DNA of 34,402 nucleotides. Origin: Bacteroidales bacterium (lineage in GTDB: Bacteria > Bacteroidota > Bacteroidia > Bacteroidales > UBA932). The stretch's first letter is position 1. Each line of letters starts with the position of its first letter. Below, in pieces: positions 26,259 to 34,234 of this stretch. Position numbers and translations under genes: made by a program. Under the pieces are notes generated by a model, which searched no databases, was not told the origin of the DNA, and saw only the letters and a list, made by a program, of their open reading frames with translations. The stretch lies in the NCBI GenBank assembly GCA_017445755.1, contig JAFSSE010000009.1, forward strand, positions 1 through 34,402, in the 5' to 3' direction.

Positions 26259-28427
26259 ATGGCGACATTCAGGCAAAGGGCCCTCGACGAGGCAGCGGCC
26301 CACACCGCAAACAGATATTTCGAACGGGGGGAGGCGGTTTCCTCCTATTTCGGAGAAAACGTATTCGATCTGGAAACAATGAAAAACTATCTTTCCGCCC
26401 AGGCCCTCCAGGCAATCCTGGACGCTCGGGAGAAGGGTACCCATCCGCAGCGGGATGTCGCCGACCAGATTGCCGACGGAGTAAAGCTGTGGGCCATGGA
26501 ACGCGGCGCAACCCACTATACCCACCTCTTCCAACCGCTGACGGATTCCACTGCGGAAAAGCACGAGGCATTCATAAACTATCACAACGGGCGGGCTGTG
26601 GAAGAATTCAGCGGAGAAGCCCTCGTTCAGCAGGAGCCGGATGCGTCGAGTTTCCCTAACGGCGGGCTCAGAAACACCTTCGAAGCCAGAGGATACTCCG
26701 CTTGGGACCCGACCTCTCCGCTCTTCATTCTGGACGGAACCCTCTGTATACCATCGGTTTTCGTTGCCTACACAGGTGAGGCCCTGGACATGAAAGTTCC
26801 CCATCTGAAGTCTCTCAGGGCCCTTTCCGATGCCGCTGCGGAAGTTGCCCGCCTCTTCGACCCGGGAGTCAAATCCGTCGGGGTAAACGTCGGGCTTGAG
26901 CAGGAGTATTTCCTCGTGGACGAAGCCCTCTACAATGCCCGGCCGGACCTCCGGCTCTCCGGAAGAACCGTCATAGGCCATACTTCCGCGAAGGACCAGC
27001 AACTCGACGACCACTACTTCGGCGCCATTCCGGCCCGTGTCAGCGCCTTTATGAAAGACTTCGAGACGGAGGCCTACCGCCTTGGAATACGGCTTAAGAC
27101 ACGCCACAACGAGGTGGCTCCGAACCAGTTCGAATGTGCCCCGCTCTATGCGGATGCCACGACGGCTATCGACCAGAACATGATCCTGATGATTGTCATG
27201 CAAAAGGTGGCGGAAAAGCACCGGCTGAGGGTAATCTTCCATGAAAAACCCTTCGGCGGAGTCAACGGCAGCGGCAAACACTGCAACTGGTCCATGACAA
27301 CCGACACCGGGATCAACCTTCTCTCCCCCGGAAAGACACCGGAGAAGAACCTTAGGTTCCTGTCCTTCTTCGCCTGCGTGCTCAAGGGCATCCAGGACCA
27401 CGGATTTCTTCTGATGACATCTGTCGCATCCCTGAACAACTCCTACCGTCTCGGCGGCAACGAGGCCCCGCCGGCGGTAATGTCGGTTTTCTCCGGCTCA
27501 ACCCTCTCGGCGGTCATGGACGCCATTGTAAACGGGGAGGAAATATCTGAAAGGAAAGAGATCAAAAGCACCATGGACATCATCGGGACCATCCCGGAAA
27601 TAATCCAGGACAACACCGACCGGAACCGTACCTCTCCCTTCGCCTTCACGGGCAACCGCTTCGAGTTCCGTGCAGTCGGCTCGTCCCAGAATGCGGCGGC
27701 GGCGGAATATGTCCTCAACACCATAGTCGCAGAGGCGCTTCGGGAGTTCAAAAAGGGTATCGATTCCCTCGAAGCGGAAGGAAAAAGCCGGGATGAAGCC
27801 ATTTCAGTGATGATACGGCGCTACTTCACCGCCTCCCGTCCGGTCCGCTTCGAAGGGAACGGATACAGTCCCGAGTGGGCGGAAGAAGCGGCGAGGAGAG
27901 GGCTGAAGCCGGTCAGGGACATCCCGGAGGCCTATGAAATCTACCATGACCCGGAGACAAGGCGGCTCTTCACGGAAAGCGGAGTCCTCACTGAAGCGGA
28001 AATCGAAGCCAGGTATGAGGTCCTCAACGAGATTTATGTAAAGAAACTCCAGATTGAGGCAAGGATTCTCGGGGATATCTGCCTGAACCACGTCCTTCCG
28101 GCAGCAATCCGCTACGAAAACCTTCTTATAAAGGGAATCAAGGGGAAACTGGAAATCTTTGGAGACGAATCCCTTGCGGAGACGGAAACGTCTCTCCTGA
28201 AAGACATTTCGAAGCTATGCAACGCCCTCTCGAAGGATGTCGCCGCCCTTGTCGAGGCGAGGAAAGGGGCTAATTCGGAAAAGGACATCGCCGCCCGCGC
28301 AAAGCGCTACAGCAGCGATGTCCGTCCCTTGATGGATAAGGTCAGGAAGAGCGCCGACTCCCTGGAAATGCTTGTCGACGACGAACTCTGGCCCCTCCCG
28401 AAATACCGTGAACTGCTCTTCTTCTAG
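26259..28427 (+). CDS. glnN: glutamine synthetase type III
   Basis: A 722-residue GSIII, about the usual length and much longer than GSI or GSII. It makes glutamine from glutamate, ammonia and ATP in the cytoplasm. Family segments include AMERGATHYTHLFQPLTDST, GYSAWDPTSPLFI, VGLEQEYFLVD (metal-binding Glu), GHTSAKDQQLDDHYFGAIP, RHNEVAPNQFECAPLYADAT, and GVNGSGKHCNWSM. The C-terminal ~200 residues are the helical extension typical of type III. It stands alone, after a terminator, with no convincing -7 box in the 86-bp gap. Its stop overlaps the stop of the convergent DUF1015 gene within CTAG. No nitrogen regulator is adjacent. Confidence 0.96.
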   Translation: MATFRQRALDEAAAHTANRYFERGEAVSSYFGENVFDLETMKNYLSAQALQAILDAREKGTHPQRDVADQIADGVKLWAMERGATHYTHLFQPLTDSTAEKHEAFINYHNGRAVEEFSGEALVQQEPDASSFPNGGLRNTFEARGYSAWDPTSPLFILDGTLCIPSVFVAYTGEALDMKVPHLKSLRALSDAAAEVARLFDPGVKSVGVNVGLEQEYFLVDEALYNARPDLRLSGRTVIGHTSAKDQQLDDHYFGAIPARVSAFMKDFETEAYRLGIRLKTRHNEVAPNQFECAPLYADATTAIDQNMILMIVMQKVAEKHRLRVIFHEKPFGGVNGSGKHCNWSMTTDTGINLLSPGKTPEKNLRFLSFFACVLKGIQDHGFLLMTSVASLNNSYRLGGNEAPPAVMSVFSGSTLSAVMDAIVNGEEISERKEIKSTMDIIGTIPEIIQDNTDRNRTSPFAFTGNRFEFRAVGSSQNAAAAEYVLNTIVAEALREFKKGIDSLEAEGKSRDEAISVMIRRYFTASRPVRFEGNGYSPEWAEEAARRGLKPVRDIPEAYEIYHDPETRRLFTESGVLTEAEIEARYEVLNEIYVKKLQIEARILGDICLNHVLPAAIRYENLLIKGIKGKLEIFGDESLAETETSLLKDISKLCNALSKDVAALVEARKGANSEKDIAARAKRYSSDVRPLMDKVRKSADSLEMLVDDELWPLPKYRELLFF

Positions 28428-29653
28428 TCGAGAGAGTGGATTGCGAGGCCGCTGCGGAGCTTCGGCTCGAACCATGTCGTCTTCGGAGGCATGATGGCGC
28501 CGCTGTCGGCGATGGCCATAAGCTGCTGCATTGACACAGGATAGAGGGCGAAGGCAACCTTCATCTCGCCGCTGTCAACCCTCCTCTCCAGCTCCCCGAG
28601 GCCGCGGATACCGCCGACAAAGTCGATTCTCTTATCGGTACGCAGGTCCTTGATGCCAAGAAGGCGGTCGAGGACGAGGTTTGAAAGGATAGTCACGTCC
28701 AGGACCCCGATAGGGTCGTTATCGTCGTAGCGTCCCGGCCTTGCCGTCAGCGAATACCACTTCCCGCCGAGATACATGCGGAAATTGTGGAGGGCGGTGG
28801 GGGCGCCCGACCCGGGAAGGACTTCAAAATCCTCCTCCAGGGCCTTCAGGAACCCCTCTTCCGTAAAGCCGTTAAGATCCTTTACAACACGGTTGTAATC
28901 GATGATTTTAAGCTGGCTCTGAGGGAAGCACACTGCCATGAACCAATTGTACTCCTCATTTCCGGTATGGGAGGGATTCCGGGCCTTCTTCTCCGCTCCG
29001 ACGCGGGCCGCGGCGGCGGTACGGTGGTGACCGTCAGCCACATAGAAGCTGTCAATCTTTCCGGTGAATTCATCCGTTATCGCCCGGGTATAGGCATCAT
29101 CTATGACCCAGAACCTGTGACCGAAGTTGTTTTCGTCGGTAAAATCGTATTCCGGCTCGCCCGAAACGGTCTTTTCCACAATTTCAGAGAGGAGGGCATC
29201 GTCCTTGAAGGCAAAGAAAACGGGTTCGATATTGGCGTTCTGGATACGGACATGGACCATACGGTCATCTTCCTTTTCCTTCCGGGTCAGCTCATGTTTC
29301 TTGATCTTCCCCTCCGCGTAGTCGTCGGTATGGGCGCAGAGAACGATTCCGTACTGGGTTCGCCCTTCCATCGTCTGGGCATAGACATAGTACCGCTCCC
29401 GGTCATCCCTTACCAGCCATCCCTTCTCTTTCCATATCCTGAAGTTTTCTACGGCGCGGTCATAGGTCCTCTGCTCGTGCTCACCGGCAATCGGATCAAA
29501 GTCGATCTCCGGCTTGGTAATATGGAGGAGGGACTTCTCTCCCGCCATCCTTTTGGCCTCTTCCGAATTCAGAACATCATACGGCGGAGCCGCGACCTCA
29601 GTGACAAGCCCCCTGGGCGGCCTTATGGCTGCAAACGGTTTTACACGTACCAT
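28424..29653 (-). CDS. DUF1015 family protein
   Basis: The protein has 409 residues. Segments KPFAAIRPPRGLVTEVAAPP-YDVLN at the N-terminus, DGHHRTAAAARVGAE near the middle, and FVGGIRGLGELERRVDSG towards the end are hallmarks of DUF1015. No signal peptide or membrane segment is seen, so it is cytoplasmic. The DGHH motif looks like a conserved polar site, but I know no established reaction. It begins 5 nt after the serA stop as the third gene of serC-serA-DUF1015, which suggests a role tied to serine or phosphoserine metabolism. Its end overlaps glnN tail to tail by 4 nt. Confidence 0.88.
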   Translation of the reverse strand: MVRVKPFAAIRPPRGLVTEVAAPPYDVLNSEEAKRMAGEKSLLHITKPEIDFDPIAGEHEQRTYDRAVENFRIWKEKGWLVRDDRERYYVYAQTMEGRTQYGIVLCAHTDDYAEGKIKKHELTRKEKEDDRMVHVRIQNANIEPVFFAFKDDALLSEIVEKTVSGEPEYDFTDENNFGHRFWVIDDAYTRAITDEFTGKIDSFYVADGHHRTAAAARVGAEKKARNPSHTGNEEYNWFMAVCFPQSQLKIIDYNRVVKDLNGFTEEGFLKALEEDFEVLPGSGAPTALHNFRMYLGGKWYSLTARPGRYDDNDPIGVLDVTILSNLVLDRLLGIKDLRTDKRIDFVGGIRGLGELERRVDSGEMKVAFALYPVSMQQLMAIADSGAIMPPKTTWFEPKLRSGLAIHSLD

Positions 29654-29658
29654 TGTAA

Positions 29659-30579
29659 TTACTTGTTTACTTGGAATTTCCGGTTACCGGTAGTGAAGAA
29701 ATCCACAATCTGGCGGGCGGCGGCAAGGCCGGCATTGATATTGGCTTCGGCGGTCTGGGCGCCCATTTTCTTAGGGGTGGCGAAGACGCGAAGGCCGAAC
29801 TTCTCCTGCATGGCGGCGTAGTTGTCCGGCATGACATCGGTTACGTACTTAAGGTCCGGACGCTCCTCAAGGGCCTTCATAAGGCCTTCTTCATCAATTA
29901 CTTCCTTCCTGGCAGTATTTACCAGTACCGCACCCTTCGGCATCCTGGAGACAAGGTCGTAGCCGATACTCTTTATAGTAGAAGGGAGGGCCGGAATATG
30001 GATGGAGAGGAAGTCGGAAGAGGAATACAGTTCCTCTACGGAGTGGACCGGCTGGGCCCCTGCCGCAAGGATCTGCTCATCGGTCAGGAAGGGGTCCAGG
30101 GCGGATATTTCCATCCCGAGGGCCTTCGCCTTCTCCCCGACAAGACGGCCGACGTTGCCATAGGCCTGGACACCGAGGCGCTTCCCCTTGACTTCGCTGC
30201 CCGTCGCGGGAGTGAACTGGGTGCGGGAGATGAATATCATCATGGCGATGGCGAGTTCCGCAACGGCGTTGGAGTTCTGGCCAGGGGTATTCATGACGAC
30301 TACGCCCTTCCGGCTTGCCGCTTCGAGATCGACATTGTCATAGCCGGCGCCGGCGCGGACGACGATTTTCAGCTTCCCGGCCGCTTCAATTACCTCCGGA
30401 GTAACCTTGTCGGAGCGGATGATCATCGCATCCGCATCGGCGCAGGCGCTGATAAGTTCCGCTTCTGAAGCATATTTTTCCAGCAGGACCACTTCGTATC
30501 CCGCATTTTCCAGGATTTCCCTGATTCCTTTGACCGCAACTGCGGCAAAGGGTTTCTGAGTTGCAACAAGTACTTTCAT
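29659..30579 (-). CDS. serA: D-3-phosphoglycerate dehydrogenase (short, lysine-type)
   Basis: A 306-residue NAD-dependent dehydrogenase, the first step of serine synthesis. Substrate and catalytic regions are RAGAGYDNVDLEAA, NTPGQNSNAVAELA and NTARKEVIDEEGL (catalytic Arg224). Where most D-2-hydroxyacid dehydrogenases have a catalytic His before the final helix, this one reads ATPKKMGAQTAEAN, with Lys270/Lys271. The same residues occur in the Bacteroides SerA as I remember it, so this is a family trait. The Rossmann glycine motif is AYGNVG, with Ala for the first Gly. There is no ACT or ASB domain, so feedback by serine through an ACT domain is not expected. Its ATG overlaps the serC stop by one base (TAATG). 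Confidence 0.95.
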   Translation of the reverse strand: MKVLVATQKPFAAVAVKGIREILENAGYEVVLLEKYASEAELISACADADAMIIRSDKVTPEVIEAAGKLKIVVRAGAGYDNVDLEAASRKGVVVMNTPGQNSNAVAELAIAMMIFISRTQFTPATGSEVKGKRLGVQAYGNVGRLVGEKAKALGMEISALDPFLTDEQILAAGAQPVHSVEELYSSSDFLSIHIPALPSTIKSIGYDLVSRMPKGAVLVNTARKEVIDEEGLMKALEERPDLKYVTDVMPDNYAAMQEKFGLRVFATPKKMGAQTAEANINAGLAAARQIVDFFTTGNRKFQVNK

Positions 30580-31652
30580 TATCCGTTGGTCTTTTCAAAT
30601 TCCTTCATGCAATCGACGAGGGCCTGGACGTCTTCGAGGGAGCAGGCGTTGTAGAGGGAGGCGCGGAAGCCGCCGACGCTGCGGTGGCCCTTGATGCCTA
30701 TCATACCCCTCTCCTTGGCAAAGCCCATGAAAGCGTCCTGGAGATGCTCATAGCCGGGGGCCATCACGAAACAGACATTCATAAGCGAACGGTCCTCCTT
30801 CTCGGCGGTACCGACAAAGAGCGGATTCCGGTCGATTTCACCGTAGAGCAGTTCGGCCTTTTTCACATCGAGGGCATGGATTGCATCTACGCCGCCGATG
30901 CCCTTCAGCCACTTCAGGGTCTCGTTCATCACGAAGATGGAGAAGACCGGAGGGGTGTTGAACATCGAAAGCTTGTCGATATGGGTCCGGTAGTCGAGCA
31001 TAGTCGGAATATAGCGGCTGACGCGGCCGAGGGACTCTTTCCGGATAATTGCGAAGATAACTCCGGCAGGGCCGACATTCTTCTGGGCTCCTCCGTAAAT
31101 CAGGTCATATTTGGAGACATCCACGCGGCGGGACATGATATCCGAGGACATGTCCGCGATAAGGGGAACCGGGCAGTCGTAGTCTTCCTTTATCTCAGTA
31201 CCGTATATCGTATTATTGGTCGTGATATGGAGGTAGTCAAGGTCAGTGGGAATCTCATATCCCTTCGGAATATAGGTATAATTCCGGTCCTTCGAACAGG
31301 CGATGGCATAGGCCTCGCCGATACCCTGGGCCTCTTTCAGGGCCTTGTGGGCCCAGACGCCGGTATCGAGATAGGCGGCCTTCTTCTCGAGGTAGTTCAT
31401 CGCAACATAGAGGAACTGGAGGGAGGCGCCGCCGCCGAGGAAGACGACTTCGTGGGTATCCGGGATATTGAGAAGTTCCCTCCAGAGGGCACGGCACTCG
31501 TCCATTGTTTCATCCCATTCCTTAGTGCGGTGGGAAATTGAAAGGACGGATACTCCGGTACCCTTGAAGTCCTTCAGGGCCTCGATTGAGCGGTCGATTG
31601 CCTCCTGCGGGAGGAGGCAGGGACCGGCGTTGAATACGTGAACAGGTTTCAT
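30579..31652 (-). CDS. serC: phosphoserine aminotransferase
   Basis: A 357-residue class V PLP aminotransferase that converts 3-phosphohydroxypyruvate to phosphoserine, the second step of serine synthesis. It opens with [15 protein letters not shown], typical of SerC, and has [20 protein letters not shown], the PLP lysine K191 in [13 protein letters not shown], and [17 protein letters not shown] at the C-terminus. It leads serC-serA-DUF1015. The stop shares a base with the serA start (TAATG). The 66-bp upstream gap has a near-consensus -7 box. No phosphoserine phosphatase gene is in the window. Confidence 0.96.
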   Translation of the reverse strand: MKPVHVFNAGPCLLPQEAIDRSIEALKDFKGTGVSVLSISHRTKEWDETMDECRALWRELLNIPDTHEVVFLGGGASLQFLYVAMNYLEKKAAYLDTGVWAHKALKEAQGIGEAYAIACSKDRNYTYIPKGYEIPTDLDYLHITTNNTIYGTEIKEDYDCPVPLIADMSSDIMSRRVDVSKYDLIYGGAQKNVGPAGVIFAIIRKESLGRVSRYIPTMLDYRTHIDKLSMFNTPPVFSIFVMNETLKWLKGIGGVDAIHALDVKKAELLYGEIDRNPLFVGTAEKEDRSLMNVCFVMAPGYEHLQDAFMGFAKERGMIGIKGHRSVGGFRASLYNACSLEDVQALVDCMKEFEKTNG

Positions 31653-31689
31653 CTTTATAAAGAATTTTATTTTAATATCATTTGCGGGA

Positions 31690-31697
31690 TAAAGATA
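31690..31697 (-). promoter_or_regulatory. possible -7 box TATCTTTA for serC-serA-DUF1015
   Basis: The - strand reads TATCTTTA, differing from TAnnTTTG only at the last base, about 38 nt before the serC ATG. The surrounding 66-bp gap is AT-rich, unlike the genes. No -33 TTG is found at the right distance. Confidence 0.4.
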
Positions 31698-31718
31698 ATG
31701 ATTTAAAATGACATTTCC

Positions 31719-32330
31719 CTATTTTTCTTCAAGATTGCAAGAAGGAATCCCTCCAATCCGGTGTCGGAAATCCTCTTCCGAGGCGAGCCGGACCCGGACC
31801 GAAAGGGAGCAGGACTCTCCGAAAACCGGGGCGGAGGAAGTTAAGCCCATGTCTTTCAGCACCTTCATGACATCGTTCATGGCCAGGTAACCGAAGGACA
31901 GGGAAAAATCCTTCCCGGCCACCTTCTCAATCACTTTCGCTTTGGAAAGGGCGTCTGCGGTGGAGGTCCTGTAGGCCCGGATGAGCCCGGGAATACCCAG
32001 CTTTATTCCGCCGAAATAACGGACGACCACAACCAGCACGTCACTGAGCCCCATGGAATCAATCTGGCCGAGAATCGGCCTCCCGGCAGAACCGGAGGGC
32101 TCCCCGTCGTCATTTGCGCGGAAACGGTCGCCCCTGTAGCCGAGCCGGTAGGCATAGCAGTGGTGGCGGGCGTCGTGGTACTCCTTTTTCAGGGAGAGGA
32201 CAATCTCCCGGACCTCTTCTTCGGTCTCCACAGGATAACAGAGGGCGATGAATCTCGATCCATTGTCCTTGAAAAGCCCCTCCGAAGGGCCGGCAACGCT
32301 GCGATAGGCGTCCTTTATCTCTGCGTCCAT
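31719..32330 (-). CDS. YigZ/IMPACT family protein
   Basis: A 203-residue cytoplasmic protein of the UPF0029/IMPACT family. The N-terminal domain carries the family signature: DARHHCYAYRLG, NDDGEPSGSAGRPIL and VVVVRYFGGIKLGIPGLIRA. A smaller C-terminal ferredoxin-like domain (about 135-203) follows, as in E. coli YigZ. The biochemical role is not settled; the fold resembles ribosome-associated EF-G domain IV-like units. A strong promoter places the transcription start almost on the ATG. It is monocistronic, divergent from the acidic protein-miaA pair. Confidence 0.92.
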   Translation of the reverse strand: MDAEIKDAYRSVAGPSEGLFKDNGSRFIALCYPVETEEEVREIVLSLKKEYHDARHHCYAYRLGYRGDRFRANDDGEPSGSAGRPILGQIDSMGLSDVLVVVVRYFGGIKLGIPGLIRAYRTSTADALSKAKVIEKVAGKDFSLSFGYLAMNDVMKVLKDMGLTSSAPVFGESCSLSVRVRLASEEDFRHRIGGIPSCNLEEK

Positions 32331-32334
32331 ATTT

Positions 32335-32365
32335 CAAAAGTAGCATTTTTTACCAAATAATACAA
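32335..32365 (-). promoter_or_regulatory. promoter for the YigZ gene (leaderless layout)
   Basis: On the - strand a TTG (32365-32363), a 20-nt spacer and TACTTTTG (32342-32335) match the Bacteroidota -33/-7 consensus in both elements and in spacing. The -7 box ends 4 nt before the ATG at 32330-32328, so transcription should begin at or next to the start codon. Confidence 0.7.
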
Positions 32366-32385
32366 CGCACATCGCAAATTATTGC

Positions 32386-32393
32386 TATCTTTG
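32386..32393 (+). promoter_or_regulatory. -7 box TATCTTTG for the acidic protein-miaA operon
   Basis: TATCTTTG is a full TAnnTTTG match 34 nt before the ATG at 32428, giving a leader of about 30 nt. No -33 TTG is found at 19-21 nt. The 97-bp divergent gap also holds the YigZ promoter. Confidence 0.55.
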
Positions 32394-32427
32394 AACTCGA
32401 CAATGTGCAATACAATATAGTTGGGCA

Positions 32428-32985
32428 ATGTTTTTCAGGTATAAGGTTACACTTGCGGGTATCAAAGGATTCTACCGCATTTACGATGTGGACGGGAACA
32501 CTACTCTGTACACCTTCCACAAACAGATGAGAGCCGATATGGAATTCCCTCAGGATCAGCTCATCATGTTCAAGGCCCTCGACTCCGCGGGTGAAGTCCT
32601 CGGCCGCTACGGCCTGTTTGACCTGGGCTTCGGCACCGTAGATGCCATCACTCTGCGGCAGACCGTGGAAAACGGAGTTCAATCCTTTGTCTATTTCTAC
32701 GACGTCACCAACCGAAAGAGCGTAATCGTAAGCCTCCTGGACGAGGTCGAGGGCACCATCCCTTCCGCCTTCCCCCGCCTGGAGGAGGTCAAGGGCCCCA
32801 ACCCTGCCGACTTCGAAAACGGCTATGTCGCCTTCGAAGACCTGCCGGATGAAAAGCGGGTTCTCCCCTCTGAAAGTCCGGAGGACGAAGACTTCGATGA
32901 TGAAGACCTGGACGAAGAGGAGGAAGAAGAAGAAGAGGAGGATGACGACGAGGAAGGGAAGGAAATCTACGACGAAAACGAATAG
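32428..32985 (+). CDS. acidic-tailed protein, pRiA4b ORF-3-like, upstream of miaA
   Basis: The protein has 185 residues. Residues 1-110 (MFFRYKVTLAGIKGFYRIYD, TTLYTFHKQMRADMEFPQDQ, SFVYFYDVTNRKSVIVSLL) resemble, in my reading, the plasmid pRiA4b ORF-3-like fold that Bacteroidota carry as small acidic proteins. The last ~40 residues are almost entirely Asp and Glu, including a run of nine Glu. The miaA ATG follows its stop with no gap, so both are co-expressed. A strongly acidic tail can mimic nucleic acid or bind basic partners, but there is no direct evidence. The family assignment is moderate; function is unknown. Confidence 0.65.
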   Translation: MFFRYKVTLAGIKGFYRIYDVDGNTTLYTFHKQMRADMEFPQDQLIMFKALDSAGEVLGRYGLFDLGFGTVDAITLRQTVENGVQSFVYFYDVTNRKSVIVSLLDEVEGTIPSAFPRLEEVKGPNPADFENGYVAFEDLPDEKRVLPSESPEDEDFDDEDLDEEEEEEEEEDDDEEGKEIYDENE

Positions 32986-33846
32986 ATGGGAAGGACCCTG
33001 GAAATCATACTGGGCCCGACCGGAGTCGGGAAAACCGGCTTCAGCATTGAAAGGGCCCTGGAGTACGGTTCTCCGATTATTTCCTGCGATTCCCGCCAGA
33101 TTTTCAAAGAGATTCCAATCGGCACTGCAGCCCCCTCAGCGCAGGATCTTGCCCGGGTTAAGCACTATTTCATAGGGACTTATTCCGTTACCGAACCATA
33201 TACTGCCGCGCGTTACGAAAACGAGGCCCTCGCCCTTATTGACCGCCTTTTTTCCGAGGGACATGAACGCCTTGTCATGACCGGTGGCTCCATGCTTTAC
33301 ATAGACGCGGTCTGCAACGGGCTGGACGATATTCCGGAAGTTCCGATAAGTCTCCGGGCCCACCTTATGGACTGCCTGAGAAGCGAAGGGCTGGCGGTCC
33401 TGACGGAGCAGCTCCGGGAGCTCGACCCCGCCACCTGGGAGAGAATCGACCGTTCAAACCCCCACCGGGTCATCCGTGCCCTTGAAGTCTCCCTGTATAC
33501 CGGACAGCCGTTTTCCTCCTTCCAGACCCATACGAGCCGGAAGCGCGATTTCGAGATCGTCAAGACCGGGCTCATGCGCGAGCGGGAGGAACTTTATGAA
33601 CGGATTGACCGGCGCGCCATCGAGATGGTGGAAGGAGGACTCGAAGAAGAGGCGAGAAGGATGGTCCCCTACCGCGACCTCCCCGCCCTCCAGACCGTAG
33701 GATACCGGGAATTCTTCGAATACTTCGACGGCCTCCGTGATCTCGACAGCACCATCGCCCTAATCCAGCGAAACTCCCGCCACTACGCCAAGCGCCAACT
33801 CACCTGGTGGCACCGCGACCCCTCCATCCGCTGGATAGAACTCTAA
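32986..33846 (+). CDS. miaA: tRNA dimethylallyltransferase
   Basis: A 286-residue enzyme that transfers the dimethylallyl group of DMAPP to A37 of tRNAs reading UNN codons. The P-loop is at residues 10-17 (GPTGVGKT). ISCDSRQIFKEIPIGTAAPS is the tRNA/DMAPP-binding region (usually DSMQVYR), and HYFIGTYSVTEPYTAARYEN, MTGGSMLYIDAVCNGLDDIP, NPHRVIRALEVSLYTGQP and QTVGYREFFEYFDG are family segments. It ends with the RNSRHYAKRQLTWWHRD motif. Slightly shorter than E. coli MiaA (316), as usual in this phylum. The start abuts the stop of the acidic protein gene, and a terminator lies about 105 nt downstream. Confidence 0.95.
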   Translation: MGRTLEIILGPTGVGKTGFSIERALEYGSPIISCDSRQIFKEIPIGTAAPSAQDLARVKHYFIGTYSVTEPYTAARYENEALALIDRLFSEGHERLVMTGGSMLYIDAVCNGLDDIPEVPISLRAHLMDCLRSEGLAVLTEQLRELDPATWERIDRSNPHRVIRALEVSLYTGQPFSSFQTHTSRKRDFEIVKTGLMREREELYERIDRRAIEMVEGGLEEEARRMVPYRDLPALQTVGYREFFEYFDGLRDLDSTIALIQRNSRHYAKRQLTWWHRDPSIRWIEL

Positions 33847-33890
33847 CCACCGCCCTGCAATCACTGCAGGAGCCACCGCCTCAAGAACGC

Positions 33891-33937
33891 AAAATCACAT
33901 TTTCGGAAATAAAAATACCGTAAAAATCACATTTTCG
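33891..33937. repeat. two 15-bp direct repeats, 32 bp apart, centred on near-palindromes
   Basis: AAAATCACATTTTCG occurs at 33891-33905 and again at 33923-33937. The repeats continue as ATTTTCGGAAAT and ATTTTCGAAAAT; the second is a perfect 12-bp palindrome. Spacing start to start is 32 bp, about three helical turns. They lie in an AT-rich gap after miaA with no gene. A short hairpin (33854-33859 with 33865-33870) precedes them. They may be a binding site for a dimeric protein or the remnant of a lost promoter region. Confidence 0.6.
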
Positions 33938-33951
33938 AAAATTATTAAAAG

Positions 33952-34002
33952 AAAAGAGGGTGACCAAAAAGTCAAAATTGACTTAGGTCACTCTCTTTTT
34001 TA
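33952..34002 (+). terminator. strong terminator after miaA
   Basis: AAAAGAGGGTGACC (33952-33965) pairs with GGTCACTCTCTTTT (33986-33999) with one G-U pair, and a second small stem (AGTCAA/TTGACT) sits in the loop. The right arm continues into TTTTTTTAT. It should stop the acidic protein-miaA transcript. The opposite strand also has a T-rich side, so it may work in both directions and shield miaA from the transposase region. Confidence 0.8.
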
Positions 34003-34014
34003 TGTTTAGATATG

Positions 34015-34129
34015 GAATGTGAGGAAGGGAGACCCTCCAGGGGGACTCCACTTCGCTTCGCTCCGTTCCGGCCCCTCCCATTGTGCGGGGGTGCACAAGC
34101 CCCCTGGAGGGTCTCCCTTCCTCCCATTC
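34015..34129. repeat. large GC-rich inverted repeat (30-bp arms)
   Basis: The arms 34021-34044 and 34100-34123 are perfect 24-bp inverted repeats (outer end GAGGAAGGGAGACC). They extend outward to 34015 and 34129 with one mismatch. The 55-bp interior has a further stem (TTGTGC/GCACAA, 34081-34098) and a CTTCGCTTCGCTCCG stretch. No ORF is present. The GC content contrasts with the AT-rich sequence on both sides. It has no T-run, so it is not a standard terminator. It may be a palindromic intergenic repeat or an insertion hot spot. Confidence 0.75.
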
Positions 34130-34147
34130 AAAGCGGGCATAAAAATA

Positions 34148-34180
34148 TAGCTATTCTTTTGATAATCAAATGAATAGCTA
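34148..34180. repeat. 33-bp near-perfect palindrome before the transposase gene
   Basis: TAGCTATTC (34148-34156) pairs with GAATAGCTA (34172-34180). After a T-T mismatch, TTTGAT pairs with ATCAAA around a single central A. It lies directly before the -33 element of the transposase promoter. It may be part of the element's end or a hairpin that hides the start of read-through transcripts. Confidence 0.75.
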
Positions 34181-34211
34181 TTGCTTTTGTCAATCTTTTT
34201 GATTATATTTG
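34181..34211 (+). promoter_or_regulatory. promoter of the transposase gene
   Basis: TTG (34181-34183), a 20-nt spacer and TATATTTG (34204-34211) match both Bacteroidota promoter elements at the right spacing, 23 nt before the ATG at 34235. Confidence 0.65.
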
Positions 34212-34234
34212 TGTTGCGCTTAAATAAACCAAAA

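Noticed and set aside
26088-27401. 437-codon - strand frame opposite glnN
   Set aside because: glnN is certain, and the frame crosses the terminator and the DUF3127 end. No coding signature is seen.
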